From positions 186,001 through 250,000 of the forward strand of contig NZ_CP072350.1 in the NCBI RefSeq assembly GCF_018127965.1: 64,000 bases of DNA. The letters run 5' to 3'. The stretch's first letter is position 1, and each line of letters opens with the position of its first letter. The position numbers and the translations under genes are program-made. This DNA is from Prevotella melaninogenica (GTDB taxonomy: Bacteria > Bacteroidota > Bacteroidia > Bacteroidales > Bacteroidaceae). A model generated the notes under the pieces. The model was not told where the DNA came from. It searched no databases and saw only the letters and a program-made list of their open reading frames with translations. Below are positions 44,856 to 52,715 of this stretch, one piece after another.

Positions 44856-46763
44856 TTATGTTGTAGTAACAAAATCAGGGAATAATCTTTTGAATATTGT
44901 CTGAGTTTCGGTATCATGAGATAGAAAATCTAAAGCTTTTTGTCTATATTGATTTGAAGCATATCCAAAAACTTTTTCTACAACAGTATGAAGACCCTTA
45001 TTGTTGTACACTTTTATTATCTGCTCATAATTCTTATCTTTGATAAGATCCTCTAAAAGTTGTATCCTTTCATTATACCAATCGTCTATATGTACCTTTG
45101 ATATAAAATCATCAAAATGCTTTCTAATCTCCTCTATGTTTTTACCCTTACTTACATTTTCTTGTGAAAAGAAAAAATTAATTTTACCAGAAACATAAAG
45201 AGATGCTTGTAAAGCTAAAGAATTTTGAAGTAACTTTATTGCACCTTCTTTTATTTTACTCATATCAATTTGCTCATTCTTAGCTTTAGCGAATGCCCTA
45301 ATAAAACTTTCTGTCAAAAAGAAATTTTCTATTTCAGCAACATCTGTTACAAATATATTCTCACATTTTAATTTCTCAATTTGTTTCTCTTCACGGAAGT
45401 CTTTATCCACAATGCCAAAGGCTTTTGAATTTCGATTCTGAATTTTATTGAAAGCCCTTGTGTACGCTATTACATCTTTGCATGTATGGACTGGTATTAT
45501 GGTAAACTCGGAGAAAATTATTTCATATATCTTTGTGTCGAGACTATTAGTATTATCTCCCTCACAGAAAAGAATGTCTTTTCGACTTCCGAGAATTTCC
45601 ATTAACAGAGATTCCGGAATCTCATTTTCAGTAATAGTAACTATTTCCCAATTATCAGGATATGTAAAATTCTTCATCCAAAATTTATTTCCACGTCTAG
45701 ATGAGGCGAAGGTTAGATCATGAGTTAGGTATATGAATACGCAATCACTACGTAGTTTTTCTAGAATGTCCCATAATTTATTTATGATTGACTCATGAAG
45801 ATATCCCTCAGGTTCATCTACAATGATCAAGGCTTTTTCTGGAGCAAGCAATACTCTACCTGTAAAATATAACAAAATCCGTTCCCCATCACTCATTTTG
45901 TAAGCATCATAACTATTTCCATCACTAGTTCTGATAGTTAAAGTGTTGTTTTCATCAATTTCAAGGAATCTATGAGTAATTAATTTATTCCATATATCTA
46001 AAACACTATCAAGTTTTGAGTGTAAATCTTTAGGGTCAGCATTTACTTCGTTTTTAACTTTCTTCGCATAGGAGTTATTTTTATAAGTTTGTTCAGCTAT
46101 AAGCATTGATATTACAAGTCTAAGTTCATCACCATACTTCTGCATAACAGCATATGGCCAATCACTTCCTTTTGAAAAATCATATGTAATCTTATCATCA
46201 AGAATATGGTGCTGATAATTGTCGTATTCTTGATACGTTGCTTCAAAGTTAGGTATACTTGAGAAGGAAGGAATGATGAGAAATTTCTGGGCTGGTATTA
46301 CAATACCATCTTTGATATTCAAAGCCATAGCAAGATTATTTGCTAAACTAGTTTTTCCACATCCATTGGCACCCACTATGACAGAATTAGACCTGGCAAA
46401 ACCTAACTGTTTGTAAAAATGATAGCTATTTATTTGGTAGAAAGCCTCTTTTAATGAGAGATAGTGCTTATTTATGCCATCAAGTTCTCCAACTGGATTA
46501 TTTTTAATACAATCTATTATATCACTATCTGATAAGTCTCCATGATCAAATGTCATTGGAAGCAATCCTCTCTCTATAATTTCAGCGTATTTTTTAGGTA
46601 TACTATTTTTCTCTAAATCTTCTTTTATTTCTTTTATCCAATTTTTAGCCTTCTCTATATATGGTAACCATTCTCTATTTCCATCACATGATAGTACTAA
46701 TCTGTAGAGTCTCTCAATGTTACCAGAAGCTTTGTCTATAATTTCCTTTTGGATGTGAATCAT
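44856..46763 (-). CDS. AAA ATPase-DUF4435 fusion, candidate PARIS-like antiphage protein
   Basis: About 635 residues from MIHIQKEIIDKASGN (an ATG 12 codons earlier, at 46799, is also possible). The N-terminal part has an ABC-type ATPase: Walker A VGANGCGKTS, an ABC-signature-like MSDGERILLYFTGRVL, and Walker B ALIIVDEPEGYLHE. The C-terminal part reads ILFCEGDNTNSLDTKIYEII, FGIVDKDFR and VTDVAEIENFFLT, the TOPRIM-like pattern of DUF4435. In PARIS, AriA (ATPase) and AriB (DUF4435) sense phage anti-restriction proteins and abort infection, and fused forms are known. Assignment is by architecture. It is AT-rich cargo inserted in the element. Frame intact. Confidence 0.8.
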   Translation of the reverse strand: MIHIQKEIIDKASGNIERLYRLVLSCDGNREWLPYIEKAKNWIKEIKEDLEKNSIPKKYAEIIERGLLPMTFDHGDLSDSDIIDCIKNNPVGELDGINKHYLSLKEAFYQINSYHFYKQLGFARSNSVIVGANGCGKTSLANNLAMALNIKDGIVIPAQKFLIIPSFSSIPNFEATYQEYDNYQHHILDDKITYDFSKGSDWPYAVMQKYGDELRLVISMLIAEQTYKNNSYAKKVKNEVNADPKDLHSKLDSVLDIWNKLITHRFLEIDENNTLTIRTSDGNSYDAYKMSDGERILLYFTGRVLLAPEKALIIVDEPEGYLHESIINKLWDILEKLRSDCVFIYLTHDLTFASSRRGNKFWMKNFTYPDNWEIVTITENEIPESLLMEILGSRKDILFCEGDNTNSLDTKIYEIIFSEFTIIPVHTCKDVIAYTRAFNKIQNRNSKAFGIVDKDFREEKQIEKLKCENIFVTDVAEIENFFLTESFIRAFAKAKNEQIDMSKIKEGAIKLLQNSLALQASLYVSGKINFFFSQENVSKGKNIEEIRKHFDDFISKVHIDDWYNERIQLLEDLIKDKNYEQIIKVYNNKGLHTVVEKVFGYASNQYRQKALDFLSHDTETQTIFKRLFPDFVTTT

Positions 46764-46884
46764 ATTTTTTTTAATTAATTTGAGAATTTTGAGTAGCAAT
46801 ATGCTTTTAAAAGGTTTTCATACCAAATCTTTATCTTACTATGATAACTATGTAATCAAAGTAAATCATAAGCCATTGCACTTA

Positions 46885-46892
46885 CAAAGGTA
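46885..46892 (-). promoter_or_regulatory. -7 box upstream of the PARIS-like gene
   Basis: TACCTTTG on the minus strand fits TAnnTTTG, 120 bp before the chosen ATG. No upstream element at the right distance is seen. The ISL3 element begins 40 bp further upstream and may have displaced it. Confidence 0.45.
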
Positions 46893-46932
46893 TAAATAAT
46901 TTCAAAAACTAAATCACTTTCAAATAATTTTG

Positions 46933-48245
46933 GGTTCATCCGACATTTCGAGTGATACGGCAGTCATGCAGTGCATAAAGTCGTAGAGTAAAGTATTTCT
47001 CGTCCCTAAATCCATACGCATTTCGTTTCATAACCTTTATCTTGTTATTAATACCTTCAACTTTTCCCGTTGATAGATGGCAATCGTACCAGGCAAGGAT
47101 CCCTTTCTTATAGGTTTTCACGGTAACAGCCATTTTCTGTAATTGTGTTATCTTACTTTGTTCAGCCTGTCTTATCCAGTCATCAAGCACTTTTTCTGCC
47201 ATAGCCTTCATGGATTGCGACCATATCTGATGGAGTTGTTCCTTCAAATAGTATGCTTTTGACAATGGCTCATTCATAGCTAAGGCATTCTCAAGCCTTG
47301 TCTTGTGCTGTTTATCAAAGATGTCTACACCATTGCCGAGTAGCAGATACCTTGTTCCTTTGAGTACTTTACGCTTATTTATATCTTTCTCCATACTATA
47401 AACTTTACGTCTGATATCATCAAGTTTCTCGTTCATTAACTTCACTACATGGAAATGATCAAATACATGTACTGCATCGGGACAATTCTCCATAACAGAG
47501 GCTATGAAAGCCGCAGACAAGTCTGTTGCCACATGCTTTATCTTTATATTCTTACGTTTGACTTTCCGCCAGAATTTCTTCAGAGCTTCACTACCCTTGC
47601 CATCGCCAACATAGATTATCCTGCCACTGTCCAAATCAACGACGATTGTCTTATAGACATGTCCTTTCCTAACAGCAAACTCATCTATACCAATATTCTC
47701 TACATCCTCTAAAGATGGAGGACTATAATGACGCTTAAGGTAAGAGGAGTGTATTTCCTTTACAGTATCCCATGATACGCCCAAATGATTCGATACGTCC
47801 TGAAGCGTCATGCCACGAAGTAAATCTACTACATACTTAGCAAAACGGTGAGTATAGCCGCAACTGCCAGTGGCAAAAGGAATTTTCTCCTGCTGATCGA
47901 AGTCACATTCCTTACATTTATAGCGTTGTACCTTCATGCGTATAGTTACTCGCTTGCCACCTATGGGAAGTCCAACAAAGTCTCGTAAACGATACCCATT
48001 CTTTACTATGGAGCGGGCATCACAAGAAGGGCAACATCTTATTCGTTCTTTTGCTTGCACATGCAAAATAATTCTATTACCTTTGTACTCTTCACAAGTG
48101 CATTCGTGGGTATAAAGACCCCAAGCATGATATAGGAAACTGCTGTTCATATTTGTACATTTGTTGGTGCATATTCAAATATACAATATTTACAGCGGTT
48201 TCTTTTCGTATTTTATGTATTTATCACTCCAAATTCCGGAAGAAC
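46933..48245 (-). mobile_element. ISL3-family insertion sequence with intact 8-bp target duplication
   Basis: The element is 1313 bp. Left end GGTTCATCCGACATTTCGAG (46933) and right end, read inward, GGTTCTTCCGGAATTTGGAG share about 20 of 25 positions through GTGATA. The flanks TAATTTTG at 46925-46932 and TAATTTTG at 48246-48253 are a perfect 8-bp duplication, as expected of ISL3. The insertion is therefore recent and simple. Confidence 0.92.
46936..48150 (-). CDS. ISL3 family transposase
   Basis: The 404-residue protein has an N-terminal zinc-binding region (CCPSCDARSIVKNGYRLRDF and YKCKECDFDQQ), a helix-turn-helix (MTLQDVSNHLGVSWDTVKEI) and the DDE transposase core (NIGIDEFAVRKGH, VFDHFHVVKLMNEKLDDIRR, and the C-terminal STGKVEGINNKIKVMKRNAY with the catalytic Glu). 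The stop codon lies right at the element's left end. Intact. Confidence 0.95.
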   Translation of the reverse strand: MNSSFLYHAWGLYTHECTCEEYKGNRIILHVQAKERIRCCPSCDARSIVKNGYRLRDFVGLPIGGKRVTIRMKVQRYKCKECDFDQQEKIPFATGSCGYTHRFAKYVVDLLRGMTLQDVSNHLGVSWDTVKEIHSSYLKRHYSPPSLEDVENIGIDEFAVRKGHVYKTIVVDLDSGRIIYVGDGKGSEALKKFWRKVKRKNIKIKHVATDLSAAFIASVMENCPDAVHVFDHFHVVKLMNEKLDDIRRKVYSMEKDINKRKVLKGTRYLLLGNGVDIFDKQHKTRLENALAMNEPLSKAYYLKEQLHQIWSQSMKAMAEKVLDDWIRQAEQSKITQLQKMAVTVKTYKKGILAWYDCHLSTGKVEGINNKIKVMKRNAYGFRDEKYFTLRLYALHDCRITRNVG

Positions 48246-48319
48246 CTAATTTTGAACAGCTGTAAAAAAGAAAAGCTCAAAAACTCATTCTTTTTTTGAT
48301 AAGAAGACTTTTTTAGCTT

Positions 48320-48523
48320 TTATTTCAACACTTCGCTTGTCATTGTCTCCGCCTCTGGGTGAGAAAAGCCTTGTGTTATAGCATCGCAGTAAGAAGTTAG
48401 GGCTTCATCAGCTCTTGCCGTTATGAATGGTTTGTCACTCAGCATTTCGGGGAAATGCTCACTGAGATAATTCTCTAATTTCAATCGGAAGTAAGATAAT
48501 TCTTTCTTTGTTTCCATAATCAT
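48320..48523 (-). pseudogene. DUF1896 protein, C-terminally truncated
   Basis: This 67-residue fragment reads KKELSYFRLKLENYLSEHFP and RADEALTSYCDAITQGFSHP, ending EVLK. It matches the N-terminal half of DUF1896, a family of about 140 residues common in CTnDOT-like elements. The usual continuation after EVL (FKGLHFSKYD) is missing, so the gene is cut at its 3' end. It marks what is left of the element's accessory genes between the ISL3 and IS982 copies. Confidence 0.7.
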
Positions 48524-48550
48524 CTATTATTTTAGGGTTATACATTAATA

Positions 48551-49678
48551 ACCTGAACTCGGGATAAGAAATATCTGTAAAAAGTTGGTAATCTCATTAT
48601 ATTTTTGTAACTTTATAGTTGAAAATCAATTATTTACAATAAACATAACGATGATTACCAAGGACAAAATTACTGAAATTTTCTGTATTGCAGATGACTT
48701 TTGCAAAGAATTTGAGTTAGAAACTGATAAAATAGGTCTCTCAGAAAGGAATAAAGGATGTCATCGCCATCGCAGGTGGCGTATGAGTAAGTCTGAAATC
48801 ATAACGATATTAATTTGCTTCCACTTTAATTCCTATCGTAATTTTCGTCACTATTATACCTTTTTCGTAAAAGAGCATTTAGCAGATTTATTTCCAAATC
48901 AATTGTCTTATAATCGTTTTCTTGAATTAGAGGCAAGAGTCTCTGTAGAGATGATGATGTTCCTGCAGATATGTTGTTTTGGGAGGTGTACTGGTATTAG
49001 TTTTATTGACTCAACTTGTATTCCAGTTTGCCATAATAAACGTATTTGTCGCAATAAGGTTTTTAGAAATTATGCAACAAGGGGTAAGAGTACAATGGGA
49101 TGGTATTTTGGATTCAAACTACATCTTATTTGTAATGAAAGAGGTGAGATTCTAAACTTTATGCTCACTAAAGCAAATGTTGATGACCGAGACGAAAATG
49201 TATTTAACAGGTTGACAGACAATGTGTTTGGTAAATTGTTTGCAGACAAAGGGTACATTTCTCAAGGATTATTTGATCGATTGTTCAATGATGGAATAAA
49301 TTTAGTTACTGGCATTAGGAGTAACATGAAAAACAAACTAATGCCACTTTATGATAGACTTCTTCTAAGGAAAAGATCTGTAATAGAGACTATCAATGAT
49401 GAGCTAAAGAATGTAGCTCAATTAGTGCATTCAAGGCATAGAAGCATATTTAATTTCGCAATGAATGTTCTCTCTGCTATTGCAGCCTACAAGCTTCTTT
49501 GAGAAGAAGCCAGCAGAGAACATAGACTTTGCTATAGAGCAACATTCGGGACAGCTTACATTATTCTAAAGTAATCTGTTTTATTATTATCTTTAGACCC
49601 AATCAAAAGATTGAGTCTAAAGAGCCGTTGTACTAAACCAAACAGAAGAGTGGGATGATACTTAGCCCGAGTTCAGGT
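48551..49678 (+). mobile_element. IS982-family insertion sequence
   Basis: Inverted ends ACCTGAACTCGGGATAAG (48551-48568) and CTTAGCCCGAGTTCAGGT (49661-49678) match at 17 of 18 positions and bound 1128 bp. The flanks end TAATA and start TAATA, a possible 5-bp target duplication, although the sequence is simple. Confidence 0.88.
48651..49502 (+). CDS. IS982 family transposase
   Basis: The 283-residue protein starts at MITKDKITEIFCIADDF (the frame opens earlier, but this is the family start). The DDE residues are visible in SFIDSTCIPVCHNKR, KLFADKGYISQGLFDRLF and RKRSVIETINDELKN. The length and the final AYKLL ending are typical of IS982. Intact. Confidence 0.94.
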   Translation: MITKDKITEIFCIADDFCKEFELETDKIGLSERNKGCHRHRRWRMSKSEIITILICFHFNSYRNFRHYYTFFVKEHLADLFPNQLSYNRFLELEARVSVEMMMFLQICCFGRCTGISFIDSTCIPVCHNKRICRNKVFRNYATRGKSTMGWYFGFKLHLICNERGEILNFMLTKANVDDRDENVFNRLTDNVFGKLFADKGYISQGLFDRLFNDGINLVTGIRSNMKNKLMPLYDRLLLRKRSVIETINDELKNVAQLVHSRHRSIFNFAMNVLSAIAAYKLL

Positions 49679-49730
49679 TAATAACACCACGTTTACAACC
49701 ATCAGTAAATCAAACAGTTACAAAGAAGTA

Positions 49731-49838
49731 AAACAAGAGGTGCTTAATAGGACATCTAAAGGGCGTTAGTAAGAGTCTTAAAGGGCATCTTTTGCAAGCT
49801 AAAAGGGCGTCTTTAAGAAGCTAAAAGAGCATGTATTG
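49731..49838 (+). repeat. Dispersed 'AAAAGGTGC' repeat, copy D
   Basis: It reads CAAGAGGTGCTTAATAGGAC, then AAAGGGCGTTAGTAAGAGTC, CTTAAAGGGCATCTTTTGCA and AAAAGAGCATGTATTGCG at the end. It starts about 50 bp after the IS982 right end. Confidence 0.85.
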
Positions 49839-50412
49839 CGTTCGAGTCGTTAGAAAATAATTGACAAAACTCCCATCGCAAAAAAGCTATCAGATTGTAT
49901 CGAACGAAAGAAAACACTGAATGAACATAGTAACAAACCACTTTTTGAGGTCTTCTTAAATTGGGAATGATAAGGATGCCGTCCTAAATTTAGACCTTTG
50001 GCGATATATCACACAGAGATACGGAGGATATGGAGGATTATTGAAAACAAAGCAACGATAGTCACGGAGGGACTGGCGGTGCATGAAGCAACAGAGTTTG
50101 TTTGTCAGTTCTATTAGCAATTTACACACAGAACCTTTATCCCAAAAGAGTTATCAGGAATCTGTACGCTACAACTCCGTCGCTCTTTGTGCCATCGGCA
50201 CCTCTGTGACAGAGCCTTTAGCTCCGTTCCCTCCAAAACTCTGTGTGCCATAACACATAAGAGATTTAGAGCATTACTTCACATTTCAGAAGAACCTCTT
50301 TTCGCTCTACACACTAACATTAAGACGCAATAAATCTAAGATTTATGAATTAAGAAATACTAAAATCAACAGAATTATACTTTGTTCAGACTGCTATCTC
50401 AACTTAAAATGT
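49839..50412. other. Gene-free region upstream of the GH25 gene
   Basis: No gene was recognised. It contains low-complexity stretches about 'cacagag-tacggagg' and CCTCTGTGACAGAG (50210-50223), similar to 58250-58270, which suggests a further, weaker intergenic repeat. Confidence 0.4.
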
Positions 50413-50420
50413 TATCTTTG
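50413..50420 (+). promoter_or_regulatory. -7 box 5 bp before the GH25 start codon
   Basis: TATCTTTG fits TAnnTTTG exactly and ends only 5 bp before the ATG at 50426. If used, transcription would begin at or next to the start codon, giving a leaderless or near-leaderless mRNA. A TTTG lies 28 bp upstream, longer than normal spacing. Confidence 0.55.
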
Positions 50421-50425
50421 CATCT

Positions 50426-51133
50426 ATGAAGTTAAAAAAGATAATAATGCTCATCGCCTGCATATTCTCTTTTGCAGGTCTGAAGGCACAATATACTATC
50501 CAATGCGAAGACACCTGCAGCCATGTTCATGGGCTTGACATGAGCCATTACCAAGGCGATGTGTGGTGGGAGACAGTAGCTGAAAACAGCAATCATAAGC
50601 TCAATTACGTTTACTTAAAAGCTACTGAAGGCGGTACACGTATTGACCAACGCTATCTTGATAATATTGAGGCAGCACAACGCTATGGTATGAATGTCGG
50701 TTCTTACCACTTCTATCGACCTGCTATCCCACAAGAGGAGCAGTTGCGCAACTTCCGCATGCAGTGTCGTCCACAAGATCAAGATCTCATTCCAATGGTA
50801 GATATTGAGACCACCGGCGGACTGAGTACGGAGGCTTTACGCGATAGTTTACAGAGGTTCCTCGTACTTATGACACAGGAGTATGGTGTAAAACCATTGG
50901 TTTACACATATACAAACTTCTATAACAGATATCTCAGCGGTGCACTCGACGGCTATAAACTTTTCATTGCACAGTATAACGGACGCGAGCCAGAGCTGAA
51001 CGATGGAAGAGACATCTTTGCTTGGCAGTACACTGGCAAGGGACGTATCAACGGTGTGAGAGGATATGTTGATAAGTCTCGACTGATGGGCAACCACAGT
51101 ATGCGTGAACTGCGATTCCGACGAAAGCGTTAG
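50426..51133 (+). CDS. Glycoside hydrolase family 25 lysozyme
   Basis: The 235-residue exported muramidase (signal MKLKKIIMLIACIFSFAGLK) has the GH25 barrel: HGLDMSHYQGDVWWETVAEN with the N-terminal Asp, YLKATEGGTRIDQRY, and the catalytic DIE in IPMVDIETTGGLS. It cleaves peptidoglycan. A chromosomal copy of this size, far from conjugation genes, suggests a cell-wall role or prey-wall lysis. It precedes the zinc-ribbon protein by 64 bp. Confidence 0.93.
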   Translation: MKLKKIIMLIACIFSFAGLKAQYTIQCEDTCSHVHGLDMSHYQGDVWWETVAENSNHKLNYVYLKATEGGTRIDQRYLDNIEAAQRYGMNVGSYHFYRPAIPQEEQLRNFRMQCRPQDQDLIPMVDIETTGGLSTEALRDSLQRFLVLMTQEYGVKPLVYTYTNFYNRYLSGALDGYKLFIAQYNGREPELNDGRDIFAWQYTGKGRINGVRGYVDKSRLMGNHSMRELRFRRKR

Positions 51134-51197
51134 CTTCAACACCAAGAGAAAAGGAAACAGATAATTATCCACACTACTATAATCTTACGTTAGATAA

Positions 51198-52583
51198 ATG
51201 ATCATCAAATGCCCTGAATGTGGCCATCAAGTGAGCGACAAGGCTCCCGTATGCCCAAGCTGCGGTGTAGAGATTGCCGGACATATCATAAAATGTTCTC
51301 ATTGCGGTGAATTATACCTCAAAGAGGAGTCATCATGTCCGAACTGTCATCATACGGAACACCATATTGAGAGTTCTGTTACGGCTGCAGAGCATCACAC
51401 AAGTGAGGCTGCGAACGAAAGTAAGGTGCAAGAGCCTGTTGTTCTCATGTCAGTTGACAAGGAGGAAGCAACAGGAAACAATGATGTTATCATCCTGGTA
51501 GAGGAAACGGAAGAACACGAAACGGATAATTACGACGATAAGACACAAGACATTTTCAACAAGCCAAAGACGGAGGAAGAGGCTGTCGATGCCGACTTCA
51601 TCATGGATGATAATGCTGACGAGGAGGTGATTGCCAATGCCGAGGCAATAGCTGAGGACGAGGAGGAAAGCACTCCAGATAAGAATAATCATCTGTCATT
51701 GGCTGTGTCACTGCTCATCGCTGCAATCACTGCAGCCGTATTGCTCTTCCTCTACAACCAAGGGGTGGGCGCAAGCAAAGCTAACAATGAGCAGGAGGCT
51801 TTCGCACAAGCAATGAGCAGTAGCGAGCCAACCGTACTAAAGAATTATCTCAAGGAGAATCCATCAGCTTCTAAGGCACATCGTGATAGTATATCAGCTC
51901 GTTTGAAGGTGCTGACTACGACTACCCAAGATATGCAACAGGCTGATAATGATTTATCTGTGGCATTGACCAGCAACTCAAAGGAAGTGTTGCAGCAGTT
52001 TATTGCTAAGTACCCAGACTCAAAACATCGTGGTGAGTTGGAAGCAAAGATTGACGAGATAGATTGGGTGCAAGCTGTAGCTAAAAACAATGAGAGTGCT
52101 TATCTTGGCTACAAGGCGCAGCATCCAAATGGCATTCATAGCAAGGAAGCCGATGAGAAGTTGAAGAATATTCTGACACCAGAGAAGGCTGAAGAGCCTG
52201 CAGTTGCAAAGGTAACGGATGGTGAGAGAGCAAAGGCGGTTGCTGCGGTGCGCCAACTCTTACAAGGTATCAACAGTAAGAGCACGGATAAGATTTCTGG
52301 TGCTGTTGCGCCATCATTAAACTTCCTTGGCTCAGGTGGTGCTACGGTGAAAGATATTCGCCGTTATATGACCGACCGACTTTATCAAGCTGATGTCAAG
52401 ACAATCAACTGGCACCTTGGTTCGCCTGCTGAAGTAACTAAAAAGGGTGATGAAGCTGGTGCAGATATTCGCCTAAAGATACCAGCTACACTGGATATCG
52501 AGCGCAAGGGAGGTAAGTCAAAACGCAGTTATGTTATCTCTGCGACAATCAAGAACGGCAGAATAACCCATATTAATTGGTAA
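51198..52583 (+). CDS. Zinc-ribbon membrane protein
   Basis: The 461-residue protein has an N-terminal double zinc ribbon (CPECGHQVSDKAPVCPSCGV and CSHCGELYLKEESSCPNC), a long acidic linker, one membrane helix (about 165-187, LSLAVSLLIAAITAAVLLFL), and a periplasmic helical/repeat part (TPR-like spacing with Lys/Glu) ending in a beta domain (RRYMTDRLYQADVKTINW, DIRLKIPATLDIERKG). Similar proteins are widespread and poorly characterised. The layout suggests signal transfer across the membrane. Confidence 0.8.
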   Translation: MIIKCPECGHQVSDKAPVCPSCGVEIAGHIIKCSHCGELYLKEESSCPNCHHTEHHIESSVTAAEHHTSEAANESKVQEPVVLMSVDKEEATGNNDVIILVEETEEHETDNYDDKTQDIFNKPKTEEEAVDADFIMDDNADEEVIANAEAIAEDEEESTPDKNNHLSLAVSLLIAAITAAVLLFLYNQGVGASKANNEQEAFAQAMSSSEPTVLKNYLKENPSASKAHRDSISARLKVLTTTTQDMQQADNDLSVALTSNSKEVLQQFIAKYPDSKHRGELEAKIDEIDWVQAVAKNNESAYLGYKAQHPNGIHSKEADEKLKNILTPEKAEEPAVAKVTDGERAKAVAAVRQLLQGINSKSTDKISGAVAPSLNFLGSGGATVKDIRRYMTDRLYQADVKTINWHLGSPAEVTKKGDEAGADIRLKIPATLDIERKGGKSKRSYVISATIKNGRITHINW

Positions 52584-52596
52584 TAGGTTTATCCTT

Positions 52597-52715
52597 TTAA
52601 GATAAATAAGTTATTGGCACTTAAACAAGTTTTGTTTTGTTGTCGAATGAAACAATTGTCTTTATATTAGCGTTGTAGCAAATAACTGCAAGATAGAAAG
52701 ACTGACAAAATACCG
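52597..52715 (+). repeat. Diverged MITE-like repeat, copy 3, cut by IS66
   Basis: The segments TTAAACAAGTTTTGTTTTGT, AGCGTTGTAGCAAATAACTG and AGACTGACAAAATACCG align in order with 12655-12752 (TAAACATATTTTGTTTTATC, GTAGCGGACTACGTC, CAGACAAGATGCCG). The similarity stops exactly at the IS66 left end (52716), so the IS appears to have inserted in this repeat. The missing right half was not found on the other side. Confidence 0.55.
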
